From contig NZ_LWAE01000003.1 of NCBI RefSeq assembly GCF_001623875.1, forward strand, positions 248,001-312,000: a stretch of DNA of 64,000 nucleotides. The letters run 5' to 3'. The notes below the pieces were generated by a model. The model had not been told where the DNA came from. It saw only the letters and a program-made list of their open reading frames with translations, and did no database searches. This DNA comes from Clostridium magnum DSM 2767 (GTDB lineage Bacteria; Bacillota; Clostridia; Clostridiales; Clostridiaceae). Below, piece by piece: positions 8,554 through 17,435 of the stretch. How positions within the stretch are numbered: the first letter of the stretch is position 1; each line of letters starts with the position of its first letter. A program made the translations under genes and the position numbers.

Positions 8554-10536
8554 CTAAATACTATTTTTTACTATATTTTTATATCCTGTATAGGTTGTAT
8601 AGAAATACCCAGCATAGACTACAGCAAATATTAAAGCTGTTATTAAAGCTGAAAATCTAATATCTATTTGGCTATAATTACTTATCTCTTTATTAACTAC
8701 TGCAACACCGATAACTGAATGAATTAATGCAAGCATCACTGGAAGACTAAAATATATCAAGGTTTGAAGAAAGATTGTTTTGTTTATCATTTTTTTGTTT
8801 GCACCAATTCTCTTTAAGGATTTATATCTTTCTATACTATCACTAGCTTCTGATAATTGTTGAAGAGCCAGTACTGCCATGCTGGTTATTAAAAATACTA
8901 TACCTAAATATATTCCAACAAACAATATTGATGTTGTTGACCCCTTTTCATGAGAATAAATATCATCCTTTGAACAAGCATATATATGTGGAATATTTAA
9001 GCTTTTATACTTACCGTTAATAGAATTCTTGGTAATTTCCTCATACTTTTTATTGTTTTCCTCTCTATTTTTATCTGAATACATTATGTTAACTACTGAT
9101 TTAAAAACTTTACAACCATGCAAAAACTCATCATTTATAACTATTGTGCAATAATTATCTGATCCTATAAAAGTATCCAGATTTCCCTCTATGGCCTTAT
9201 TATTTTTAACAATGTATTCTTTTCCTTTAATATTAACTTTACTGCTATTTTTTAACTCTTCATTAATTGGCTTAACTAATTTATTATAATTCGATAAGAT
9301 TAAAACCTCATCCTTGTTTAGATTTATTTCTTTTTCACCCTTTAACTTTAACATTTTATTATAATCGGATATTTTTACAAAGCTTGCCCCATAATGTTTT
9401 AATATGTTATCTCCGGTTCTAAATAAATCCTTTAGTTCTACCACTGACTCATATTCATTATAAGTTACATATTTTTCATTTTTACCTATTTTAAAATTAA
9501 TTTTATTAAGTGCATCTTCTCTATTTTTGTCATCACCATATACTATCAAACTGGCATCAAAGGGCGTTATTTTTTCGAGCCCTACTTCATAATTTTTCTT
9601 AAGACTTATTCCTGTAGCTAATACAAGTATTGTAATAAACAACATTAAACATATTAATGACATTGATAGGAAATTTGTATTAACCTTGCTATTTATTTGT
9701 TTTACTACAAATATATTTAATCCTTTTAAATATACATTTTTATTATTATTTACTATATATAATATAACTCCAGATAAACTAAAGAAGAATAATACTGTAC
9801 CCACTATGGAAAGGATTAGTGATGGCATAAACATAGGATTTCTTGTATCTATACCTATCTTTAGTATAGTTCCATATGCAAGCACTAGTGATGCTGCACT
9901 TAACAGAAAGGATGATAAATATATAACTGGACTTTTAAATTTCATATTTTCATTTTTTCTATCTGCAGCCAGTAAATCAATTATCTTGTATTTAGAAATA
10001 ACAAATGCATTAAATATCATTACAAGCAAAAACATAATTCCAAAGTATAATATAGTCTTACCTATAGCACTTATTGAAACAGTGAACCTATATTCATTCA
10101 TGGAAACATCAAATAACTTTAAGGTAAAAGCAGATAAAACCTGTGATGCTGCCATTCCTAATATAAGACCAGCAATTAAAGATATACCTCCCACTATAGA
10201 GGTCTCTGCTACTAAAATTCTAGATATTTTTCTTTTCCCCATACCTAAAGTCATATATATTCCTAATTCTTTTTTACGTTTCTTTATTAAAAAGTTATTT
10301 GCGTATAATATTAAACTACCTAATATTATTGATACAAATATTGACACACCAGACATAAGTTCAGTTATCTTAGATATGTACTTTGCATTTGAAGATTTCA
10401 TATCAATAAGTGCCTTTTGTGAATCTATAGAGTTGAAGCTATAAAATATACAAACAGCCAGTATTAGTGTTAAGAAGTATATAGTATAATCCTTATAACT
10501 TTTCTTTATATTGCTCAAAGCTATCTTAGAATACAT
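8554..10536 (-). CDS. BceB-type ABC transporter permease (FtsX family)
   Basis: About 660 residues with ten predicted membrane helices: one at residues 20-40, further groups up to about 300, a large extracellular domain at about 320-520, and FtsX-like helices at the C-terminus. The big loop between helices 7 and 8 is the substrate/sensing domain of this family, which removes peptide antibiotics from their lipid II-cycle targets. The ATG at 10536 has GGAGGTGATG upstream; an in-frame TTG at 10554 is less likely. The start overlaps the end of the ATPase gene, so the two subunits are coupled. Confidence 0.93.
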   Translation of the reverse strand: MYSKIALSNIKKSYKDYTIYFLTLILAVCIFYSFNSIDSQKALIDMKSSNAKYISKITELMSGVSIFVSIILGSLILYANNFLIKKRKKELGIYMTLGMGKRKISRILVAETSIVGGISLIAGLILGMAASQVLSAFTLKLFDVSMNEYRFTVSISAIGKTILYFGIMFLLVMIFNAFVISKYKIIDLLAADRKNENMKFKSPVIYLSSFLLSAASLVLAYGTILKIGIDTRNPMFMPSLILSIVGTVLFFFSLSGVILYIVNNNKNVYLKGLNIFVVKQINSKVNTNFLSMSLICLMLFITILVLATGISLKKNYEVGLEKITPFDASLIVYGDDKNREDALNKINFKIGKNEKYVTYNEYESVVELKDLFRTGDNILKHYGASFVKISDYNKMLKLKGEKEINLNKDEVLILSNYNKLVKPINEELKNSSKVNIKGKEYIVKNNKAIEGNLDTFIGSDNYCTIVINDEFLHGCKVFKSVVNIMYSDKNREENNKKYEEITKNSINGKYKSLNIPHIYACSKDDIYSHEKGSTTSILFVGIYLGIVFLITSMAVLALQQLSEASDSIERYKSLKRIGANKKMINKTIFLQTLIYFSLPVMLALIHSVIGVAVVNKEISNYSQIDIRFSALITALIFAVVYAGYFYTTYTGYKNIVKNSI

Positions 10537-11293
10537 TGTTATCATCACCTCCAAGGAGAGTTATAACTTCTATAATTTTATTAAAGAATTCTTTTCTGGT
10601 GTCATTACCTCTTATGAGCTCGCTAAAGATTCTTCCATCTTTAATAAAAAGTATTCTATGAGCATAGCTTGCTGTAAAAGAATCGTGAGTAACCATAAGT
10701 ATAGTGGTATTCAGATCTTTGTTTAGACTTTCAAGTCTTTCAAGCAATATTCTAGCAGATTTTGAATCCAGCGCCCCTGTTGGTTCATCCGCAAGCACTA
10801 AGGATGGATTAGTTACTATTGCTCTTGCTGAAGCAACTCTTTGCTTTTGTCCACCAGACATCTGATAAGGATATTTATTCAACACTTGTCCTATTTCTAA
10901 ATATTCAGCTACTGATTTTATTTTTTCATCTATTTCTGAACTTTTCTCTCCTTTTATTGTTAATGCTAAAGCAATATTCTCATAAGCTGTAAGGGTGTCT
11001 AATAAGTTAAAGTCTTGAAATATAAAACCTAACTCATTTTGCCTAAACTTATCTAACTCTTTTGATTTTAACCTGGTAATATCACTATTATTTATCATTA
11101 TCTTCCCGGTAGTAACATTATCAATAGTTGATATGCAGTTAAGTAGTGTAGTTTTACCACTTCCTGAGGGTCCCATTATTCCGACGAACTCTCCCTCATC
11201 TACTTTAAAACTGATATTGTCTATAGCCTTTGTAACATTATCTTTACTACCGTAATATTTTTCAATTTTTTCTACACTCAATATGTTTTTCAT
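10526..11293 (-). CDS. BceA-type ABC transporter ATP-binding protein
   Basis: 255 residues with Walker A GPSGSGKTTLL near residue 40, Q loop FIFQDFNLLDTL, signature MSGGQKQRVASARA, Walker B LVLADEPTGALDS and switch histidine VTHD. The DEPTGALD/FQDFNLLD combination is typical of the antimicrobial-peptide (MacB/BceA) group. It is the first gene of the minus-strand operon, preceded by a GGGAGAG ribosome site and an operator 94 bp upstream. Confidence 0.95.
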   Translation of the reverse strand: MKNILSVEKIEKYYGSKDNVTKAIDNISFKVDEGEFVGIMGPSGSGKTTLLNCISTIDNVTTGKIMINNSDITRLKSKELDKFRQNELGFIFQDFNLLDTLTAYENIALALTIKGEKSSEIDEKIKSVAEYLEIGQVLNKYPYQMSGGQKQRVASARAIVTNPSLVLADEPTGALDSKSARILLERLESLNKDLNTTILMVTHDSFTASYAHRILFIKDGRIFSELIRGNDTRKEFFNKIIEVITLLGGDDNNVF

Positions 11294-11386
11294 TTATAGC
11301 TCTCCCTTTTTTTGTTAAATTTACTTCATGTAATTTATTTTATAGGATTTTATTGGTATCATCAATTGAAGTGTATTTCATTAGTG

Positions 11387-11400
11387 TTACATTTTTGTTA
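11387..11400 (-). promoter_or_regulatory. Putative BceR operator upstream of the first BceA gene
   Basis: TTACATTTTTGTTA on the plus strand (TAACA-AAAA-TGTAA on the coding strand) matches the TNACA-N4-TGTAA inverted repeat known for BceR-group regulators. It lies 94 bp upstream of the start codon, and promoter-like TTGATG and TATAAA sequences follow it. Confidence 0.6.
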
Positions 11401-11420
11401 TGTTAGTGCAAATATAAGGA

Positions 11421-11452
11421 AAACCCTCGACTAATTAATTAGCCGAGGGTTT
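11421..11452. terminator. Bidirectional-looking terminator
   Basis: AAACCCTCG(A)CTAAT and ATTAG(C)CGAGGGTTT form a ~14-bp stem followed by CATTTTTTTT on the plus strand. It directly abuts the 3' end of the truncated ATPase fragment. Confidence 0.7.
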
Positions 11453-11664
11453 CATTTTTTTTCTGCTATAACATTTAATGCTGTTGATTTTGAACCATTT
11501 CCTCCATATAAAATGGTGGCTGGTTCAAAATCAATTCTTTCAAGTCCATGTTTTGATAGTATCTTAAATGGATAAAAGGAATCATAGCATGTTCTTTTTT
11601 CATCCATGATAAAATCTAATTCCATATTCTCATTGGGGAATGTAAAATAATTTAAATGAATCAT
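11452..11664 (-). pseudogene. Truncated AAA-family ATPase, N-terminal fragment
   Basis: The 70 residues read like the N-terminus of a ~250-residue AAA-type ATPase, ending in TILYGGNGSKSTALNVIAEKK. The Walker A loop has lost a glycine (GGNGSKST instead of GGNGSGKST), and the reading stops right after it in an A-rich run that belongs to the terminator hairpin. Everything after the P-loop (Walker B, sensors) is missing. I read this as a deletion that joined the fragment to an existing terminator. It has an ATG and a GGAGAA ribosome site, so a short peptide could still be made. Confidence 0.6.
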
Positions 11665-11755
11665 TCTTTTCTCCTTTAATTGGTTATACCTATTCTAGTT
11701 TTCGCCCCAAAATATGGAATTAACTAACCCTAAGATAACACCCATTGACAAATAC

Positions 11756-11908
11756 TCAAAGAGTGTTAAATTTTGTGGTTTGTACAATATAGTAATTCCC
11801 CCCAACTATCCCCATCATAATAGTCATAGTAATAGTATTTTTAATGAGGCATTGGAATGTTAGACTTGTGGCAAAAATTATCAAAAGAACAATAATCCCT
11901 ATATTCAC
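11756..11908 (-). CDS. Small predicted membrane protein (50 residues)
   Basis: A GTG start at 11908 is preceded by GGGAGAT with 7-nt spacing. The product has a hydrophobic N-terminal helix (about residues 3-20) and a second hydrophobic stretch (26-42), then a short polar tail. No family is recognised. The rest of the 11665-12233 gap shows only an 86-bp palindromic repeat (12105-12190). Confidence 0.35.
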   Translation of the reverse strand: MNIGIIVLLIIFATSLTFQCLIKNTITMTIMMGIVGGNYYIVQTTKFNTL

Positions 11909-12104
11909 TGTTTATCTCCCATTAATATATTTATACTCTATATAGATATGTTTACTCTACTATAAAAACTATGACGTTTGACAAATGTGTAGTATAAATC
12001 CTCCACCGGGTGTCGAAGTCGCACATACTTGTCTGCATTTTTTTGATTTATTGTAATACCCTCTAATGCAGCTTGAGGGCATAAGCAAGTGTTCGTTTCC
12101 CTCA

Positions 12105-12190
12105 CACAAAAGTACCTGGTTCCCCTCAGATTTTGTCATAATAATCTAACGTATTCTATCAAAATCTGACAGGAGCCAGGTACCTTTGTG
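12105..12190. repeat. Imperfect palindromic repeat with GGTACC ends, copy 1
   Basis: The left arm ACAAAAGTACCTGGTTCC and right arm GGAGCCAGGTACCTTTGT are inverted. Inner arms CTCAGATTTTG and CAAAATCTGA are also inverted. A second copy with a diverged centre is at 39357-39441. The size and shape suggest a REP- or MITE-like element mobilised in trans. Confidence 0.7.
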
Positions 12191-12233
12191 GGGCTAAATG
12201 CCCCACTTGCTAATTGTCTTTCATATTAAAACT

Positions 12234-12698
12234 TTAAATGGCTTTCAATTGATTTTCTTGCATCTTCTCTAAATACGCACAAAAATCTTTAAAATCCTTT
12301 AACCAATGAATTCTTGCTAGTTCTCTTAAATCTATTACAATACCCGTACTTTTTTGTTTTATGAATTCCATATCATAAAGCTCGGTTTCTATAATTCCCT
12401 TCTTACAATCGTATCTACAGGGAATGTATTCATCCCAGTGATCTTCAAAATACTTAACTTTCGCAAAACATAAATGATTTATATGAAAAATCATTCCTAA
12501 CGATGAGGATTTCATTGCAAATCTATTACTAAAATACTCTTGAACTGGATATTTATCCTGATGCCTTTCCCAATAAAATCGAGAATTAGAACGCAAGTTA
12601 TACTTATCCAGAATCTCACATTTTTCCGAACCTAATTTCTCCCTTAAATATCTTTCCCTATCTTCTTGAGGTAAAGCTTTCAATATATCATAATTCAA
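12234..12698 (-). CDS. Hypothetical protein, function unknown
   Basis: 154 residues, no signal peptide or membrane segment, and rich in charged and aromatic residues. It starts at a TTG (12698) with AAGGAG upstream. Repeated aromatic-acidic patches (RFYWERHQDKYP, KYFEDHWDEYIPC) and two Cys near residue 95 are visible, but I recognise no family. It stands alone between a repeat and the tRNA-like gene. Confidence 0.55.
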   Translation of the reverse strand: MNYDILKALPQEDRERYLREKLGSEKCEILDKYNLRSNSRFYWERHQDKYPVQEYFSNRFAMKSSSLGMIFHINHLCFAKVKYFEDHWDEYIPCRYDCKKGIIETELYDMEFIKQKSTGIVIDLRELARIHWLKDFKDFCAYLEKMQENQLKAI

Positions 12699-12746
12699 AA
12701 TATCAGCTCCTTACACATTGCACTAAGTTAATATATCTAATCATAA

Positions 12747-12820
12747 TGGTGACTCCTAGGGGAATCGAACCCCTGGTTCCACCGTGAGAGGTGGCGTCTT
12801 AACCTCTTTACCAAGGAGCC
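12747..12820 (-). tRNA. tRNA-Glu (CUC-type), probably degenerate
   Basis: The 74-nt sequence has a 7-bp acceptor stem (GGCTCCT/AGGAGTC), an AGGGG-TTCGATT-CCCCT T-arm and an encoded CCA. The anticodon arm reads CCACC-TCTCAC-GGTGG, leaving a 6-nt loop. A standard arm would have one more C, giving a 7-nt loop with anticodon CUC. The D-stem also has an A where C is usual (position 12). It is therefore one nucleotide short and may be non-functional, or the missing base may be a sequence error. Confidence 0.6.
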
Positions 12821-13048
12821 TTAATGTAACTTTTATACTAATATCATAATAATATTTAATATTTTTGTCTAATAACTTATATGAATAGATTAAACCCCAC
12901 TTATTTAAAAATTTTATTTGTAGTGTTAGTAGAATAAAAGTAAAGAGTTTTTCTTTCTTTGAGCAAGTAAAGGAGCTACTGCAAAATTTCATTTTGCAAC
13001 AGCCCCAGGTTTAATGGACACGCTAATCTAGTATTTATTTATACTCTA

Positions 13049-13765
13049 TTATTCCTTTGGATTAAAAATATGCACAACCAATTTATCACCACTGACAAAT
13101 GTACGAACATATTCAGTTGTATGAACGGAATCAGGCATATCTAGCGCGTAGTCAATATAGATTAAACTGCTCCAAGCTGCATCTTGCCCTAGAATTATGC
13201 TCATTCCTCTATAAAATAAACTCTCTTCCTCTTCTCCCCAAGTCTTTACAGCAAGCTGCCAATATTCACCTTGATTTACTAGCCCAATAGTAATTCCATC
13301 TTTGTCATATAAAGCAGTTGTTTCTGAACTAAATACAAACCCTATTTTTTCAAACTCATTTCTAATAGCCGCTGAAGCGATCGTATCCACTCCGCTTACA
13401 ATATTACTTGCTACTGCATCAGAAACCACTGCAGTTCCACCTAAAATTATCACATTATTATAATTTTCATGTTGAGCTTTTATTGAGGACATTACTGAAG
13501 GATTTACCCAAGTTCCTGCTAAAATCAAAGGAGAATTACTTAAAGCTGCTAAAGCGCTTCCACTTAAGGCATCTGGATAGTTCTCGCCAGAAGCTACATA
13601 AACTTTGTCGTAACTAAATTCGTTAGCAAACTGGTTTAATACAGCAGCATTTGTGCTATACCTGCTAGCCCCTCCAAGTCTTGTATTACCTTTTAGCTGT
13701 GATGCTATTTTATCGCTTACAACCCCACTTCCACCAACTATATAACTTTTACTATAAGAACTATT
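13049..13765 (-). pseudogene. CWB2-repeat cell-wall protein, N-terminally truncated
   Basis: The frame contains about one and a half cell-wall-binding type 2 units, seen as YIVGGSGVVSDKIASQLKG, RLGGASRYSTNAAV, YVASGENYPDALSGSALAA and VIILGGTAVVSDAVASNI. A C-terminal domain of unknown type follows (about the last 110 residues). There is no signal peptide, and the apparent N-terminus up to 13834 is antisense to another gene fragment. The gene was cut by a rearrangement near 13765. CWB2 proteins normally carry three units and a signal peptide and bind anionic wall polymers. Confidence 0.65.
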
Positions 13766-13774
13766 AGCAGTATA

Positions 13775-13954
13775 AACATATATAATGATTATATCTATTA
13801 TACTGTTACTGAGTTTGGTGGAATACCTGAACAAACAGGTTTATTCAAAGTAAAGCTCGATGGCTCTGAGAATACAGGACTTACCGATCATGTTGCTAGA
13901 TATTTATGGACCGTACCTGGTTGGGTATACTTTGATAGCAAAACAAATTATTAA
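13775..13954 (+). pseudogene. C-terminal fragment of a DUF5050-like beta-propeller protein
   Basis: In one plus-strand frame the DNA encodes NDYIYYTVTE, then GLFKVKLDGSENTGLT, then WVYFDSKTNY-stop. This is the cadence of DUF5050 propeller repeats (surface proteins with (Y/I)K(V/I)(K/N)LDG motifs). It has no start or upstream part and is joined head-on to the truncated CWB2 gene. From 13955 to 14264 I see only two hairpins. Confidence 0.5.
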
Positions 13955-14181
13955 CAATTTGTTAACAGCCCCTGGGGTCCTTGGCGGACCTCAGGTACGC
14001 CTTGCTATAAGTAAAACAACCTTAACCCTTTGACTTAGAACAAATAAATAGAGTGCTAAAATCACTACAATTTTGCACTCAAAAGTTATTGTATTTTTCC
14101 TGTTTGCACGCCTAAAGTAAACCCGTTAATATAATATGAAGTCTTTTCTTGTTATTTTATTTTTTATATTCAACTAAAAGA

Positions 14182-14208
14182 GTAGTTCAGTTTTCAGCAC
14201 TGAACTAC
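14182..14208 (-). terminator. Terminator of the cupin gene
   Basis: GTAGTTCAGT / ACTGAACTAC (10 bp, 7-nt loop), followed on the minus strand by TCTTTTAG, about 55 bp past the cupin stop. Confidence 0.6.
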
Positions 14209-14264
14209 ATTAAGAAAAATATGGCACAAATTAGTAGACTAGTATATCTGTGTACCCAGATTGT

Positions 14265-14600
14265 TTAGTGTTTTATGACCGTTAAAAGCATTTTAAATCT
14301 TTCAATAGCTTCAAGTCCATGAGGCTTATCGTAAGGCAATACTATTGTTTCACCTTCTTTAATAGTAAAAACATCGCTACCTATCATAACTTCAGCTGTA
14401 CCATCTAATATTTGAACTATAGCATGTCCAGAAGTCACATTGGTAGTCATACCTTCTCCTTTATCCAATGCAAAAATAGTAATATTAGTAGCAGCTGTTT
14501 GGACGATAGTCTTGATTATAATCTGACCTCTTTGATATGATATTAAATCTTTTAAATTGAGTACTTTTGAGAATTCTATATTTTCAATCAAGTTATCCAT
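14265..14600 (-). CDS. Cupin-domain protein
   Basis: 111 residues forming a single cupin barrel. Motif 1 is partly degenerate (TTNVTSGHAIVQILDGTAEVMIG lacks the usual two spaced histidines but keeps one His), and motif 2 reads LPYDKPHGLEA. Small cupins of this sort bind a metal or a small ligand and are often stress- or metabolite-related. No substrate can be inferred. The gene is monocistronic, with a terminator after it and an AGGAGGTAATG ribosome site at the start. Confidence 0.8.
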   Translation of the reverse strand: MDNLIENIEFSKVLNLKDLISYQRGQIIIKTIVQTAATNITIFALDKGEGMTTNVTSGHAIVQILDGTAEVMIGSDVFTIKEGETIVLPYDKPHGLEAIERFKMLLTVIKH

Positions 14601-14759
14601 ATCATTACCTCCTTGTATACGTAATATTATAATCTACATAATAGCATGAAGTAAATGTATATTAAACTTGAATTCTTACTTGCTCTATGCATTTCAAAAT
14701 TATATACTTTAAATTAGTTATTTGAACTTACTAAAATTTAAAGCTAGAGGAGAACTTCA

Positions 14760-15374
14760 ATGGACGAAAAATATTACGAAAAATTATTGAGTATCAAAAC
14801 CTCAGGGAAACAAAAATCCACTAATGAATTGTGGCACTACAACATATATGAACCAACATCCTATTCTGCATTAGAATTATTATCTAAGCAATATAATTTT
14901 ACTTCTAAAGATAGTGTAATTGATTTTGGATGTGGTAAAGGAAGATTTAACTTTTATATAAATCACTTTTTTGACTCCACTGTTACAGGTATAGAAATGA
15001 GTGCCTTTTTCTACAAAGAAGCTATGGATAATAAAAAAGATTATTTTAAAAAACATAAAAGAAAAAATGACAAAATTAATTTCTTAAATTGTTTTGCAGA
15101 AGAATATAAGATAAATCCATTAGATAATAAATTCTACTTCTTTAACCCTTTTTCTGTAGAAATATTTATGAAGGTTGTAAGAAACATTTTAAATTCTGTG
15201 GAAGAACATGAAAGAACTGTAGATATTATATTATACTATTCATTCGAAGATTATATATACTTTCTAGATAACAATACACCCTTTATACTTGTAAAGGAAA
15301 TAAAAGTACCTTATTTGTATGATAAAACTCCTCATAATAGTTTTTTAATATACAGACTAGACTATAAAAAATAA
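14760..15374 (+). CDS. Class I SAM-dependent methyltransferase
   Basis: 204 residues. The SAM-binding motif I is VIDFGCGKGRF near residues 56-66, followed by an acidic motif II (VTGIEMS) around residue 80. A YFFNPF motif near residue 125 occupies the place of motif IV and resembles the N/D-PP-F/Y signature loosely. The substrate is unknown. It is expressed alone, with AGAGGAG upstream and a perfect hairpin right after the stop. Confidence 0.8.
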   Translation: MDEKYYEKLLSIKTSGKQKSTNELWHYNIYEPTSYSALELLSKQYNFTSKDSVIDFGCGKGRFNFYINHFFDSTVTGIEMSAFFYKEAMDNKKDYFKKHKRKNDKINFLNCFAEEYKINPLDNKFYFFNPFSVEIFMKVVRNILNSVEEHERTVDIILYYSFEDYIYFLDNNTPFILVKEIKVPYLYDKTPHNSFLIYRLDYKK

Positions 15375-15375
15375 C

Positions 15376-15410
15376 TAACTGTAGGTAGCTATTTAAGCTA
15401 CCTACAGTTA
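15376..15410 (+). terminator. Terminator of the methyltransferase gene
   Basis: TAACTGTAGGTAGCT / AGCTACCTACAGTTA, a perfect 15-bp stem with a 5-nt loop, then ATTATTAAATTT. Confidence 0.8.
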
Positions 15411-15491
15411 ATTATTAAATTTATAAGCCATCTAATATCAATTTTCTTACTTTTTGATATGGCCTTAATCATTCTTAAAATTGCTGAAAAT

Positions 15492-17435
15492 TTATTCAAC
15501 AATTTTATAATATACTCTTGCAGTTAGAGAAAATACAACTGCATAAATTACTGCGAAAACAAGGATTGTTATTAAAGTACAAAGCATAAATAAAGATACA
15601 TTTTTCAAATTTAGAACGGCAAGTAGCTTTGTAATCATTGGAAATGCAAAAGCAATATGGATTACTGTAAAAACAAGAGGTAGAAAAAACACCATTAATA
15701 CTTGGCTTCTGATCGTTTTCTTTATTTCTTTTTTGCTCATTCCTACCTTTTGCATGATCTCAAAACGTTCCTTATCATCATACCCTTCTGAGATCTGCTT
15801 ATAGTAAATAATCAGCATTGTTGCCATTAAAAATAATGTACCTAAAAATATACCTAAAAAGAACAATCCACCATATGCCATAAAGAAATCTTCTTTACTA
15901 CCTGCAGCACTATCCATATGGACTTCTATCTTATTTTCCATAAATTTTTCATTCAAATCCTTAGATAGTGCTAAAATGTCCTTGTCTGTTCCTTGAACAT
16001 CAAATCCAATTGTATATTCTTTATGTCCTTTTTTTCCTATAGCATCTATATTATTTACAAACAGTACATAGGAATCTACTATATCCTGCATCTGATCTTC
16101 CATTCCTGCTACAGGTTTATCTAATACTTCTTTAATCTTAAAGGTTTTGTTATCAATGGTAATGTTATTCCTATCATAATTCTTTACTTTTGAAAAAATG
16201 ATTGCTTCGTCATCAGCAAGGGTAATATTCTTTCCTTCTAATCTGTTATAATCCGAAATAGGCATAAGCACTATCATTGAGATATTTGAACTATAACCAG
16301 ATTCATTGGCCAATAAAAATCTACCATCTTTTTTTGTAGTTGCAAAACTATTATTCCAATAGTTAAGTTTGTCCTTTATACCTATTTTACTATTTTTTGT
16401 TTCAACCTCTAAAATCTCATCTAGCTTTTGTGCCTGGCTTTTACTAATTTGTGAAGCACTTATTATTAAATTTCTTGGAAATCGAGTTCTCAGAACATCT
16501 TCCATTCCTACATATAAAGAAACTGTAGTGGAAAGCATCACAAGTACTGCGGTACTTAAGATACAGATATTCGCAAGTCCCACTGCATTCTGCTTCATTC
16601 TATACAACATACCGGAGATGGCAATAAAATGGTTTGTTTTGTAGTAAAACCTTTTATGCTTTCTAAGAAGCTTCAACACAGCAATACTTCCTGCTGTAAA
16701 AATGGTATAGGTTCCTATCATAACTAAAATAACTGCAACGAAAAACAAATTTAGAGCAGAAAGTGGTGATTGTACCTTCAATGCTATTCCATATCCAGCA
16801 CCAAGAGTTATAACTCCTATAATAGTCATAATCCATTTAGTTTTTGGCTCTTTTTCTCCTTGCTCCGTCCCTTTTAAAAGTTCAATAGGCTTTAGTATTC
16901 TAATTTGAACTAAGTTTGATAACAATGTTACAAAAAAAATACCTATAAAAACAATTAAAGTTATTATTATAGATGGCACTGAAATAGAAAAACCAAAGGC
17001 CACTTTAAAGCTAAGTATCTTTAAAAGCAAAAGAAACATAAGTTTATTAAGAATAATCCCGCCAATGAGTCCCGCTGTTAGGCTGACAAAGGAAGTAAAA
17101 ATACTTTCAAAAAACATCACCTTAGCAATATGCTTTTTTTCAAGACCTAACACATTATACAGTCCAATTTCTTTTTTACGCCTTTTCATTAAAAAGCTAT
17201 TTGTGTAAAAAAGAAATATGGCTGAAAAAATTCCTATTACGATTGTTCCCAAACGGAGAATGATTTTTAGACTTTCAGATCCACTTGCACCATCCAACCC
17301 CTTATTTATTGAAATAGCATGCATCATATAAAACATCATAATGGTACATATACAGGTAACTATAAATGGAAAATAGGTCTTACTATTCTTCTCAATATTT
17401 ATTACTGCTAACCTTGGGTAAAATAGTTTACTCAT
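15492..17435 (-). CDS. BceB-type ABC transporter permease, second module
   Basis: 647 residues with the ten-helix BceB layout, including a long extracellular domain at about residues 310-520 and a C-terminal FtsX unit. It resembles the permease at 8554-10536 in plan but has different loop sequences, so the antibiotic specificity is probably different. The start overlaps the ATPase gene by 8 bp. No histidine kinase gene follows or precedes it, and the cognate response regulator is a remnant. It must therefore be a detoxification-only module or be controlled from elsewhere. Confidence 0.93.
   Translation of the reverse strand: MSKLFYPRLAVINIEKNSKTYFPFIVTCICTIMMFYMMHAISINKGLDGASGSESLKIILRLGTIVIGIFSAIFLFYTNSFLMKRRKKEIGLYNVLGLEKKHIAKVMFFESIFTSFVSLTAGLIGGIILNKLMFLLLLKILSFKVAFGFSISVPSIIITLIVFIGIFFVTLLSNLVQIRILKPIELLKGTEQGEKEPKTKWIMTIIGVITLGAGYGIALKVQSPLSALNLFFVAVILVMIGTYTIFTAGSIAVLKLLRKHKRFYYKTNHFIAISGMLYRMKQNAVGLANICILSTAVLVMLSTTVSLYVGMEDVLRTRFPRNLIISASQISKSQAQKLDEILEVETKNSKIGIKDKLNYWNNSFATTKKDGRFLLANESGYSSNISMIVLMPISDYNRLEGKNITLADDEAIIFSKVKNYDRNNITIDNKTFKIKEVLDKPVAGMEDQMQDIVDSYVLFVNNIDAIGKKGHKEYTIGFDVQGTDKDILALSKDLNEKFMENKIEVHMDSAAGSKEDFFMAYGGLFFLGIFLGTLFLMATMLIIYYKQISEGYDDKERFEIMQKVGMSKKEIKKTIRSQVLMVFFLPLVFTVIHIAFAFPMITKLLAVLNLKNVSLFMLCTLITILVFAVIYAVVFSLTARVYYKIVE

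Noticed and set aside
12756-12992. 78-codon minus-strand frame
   Set aside because: It runs through the tRNA-like gene; composition is not coding-like.
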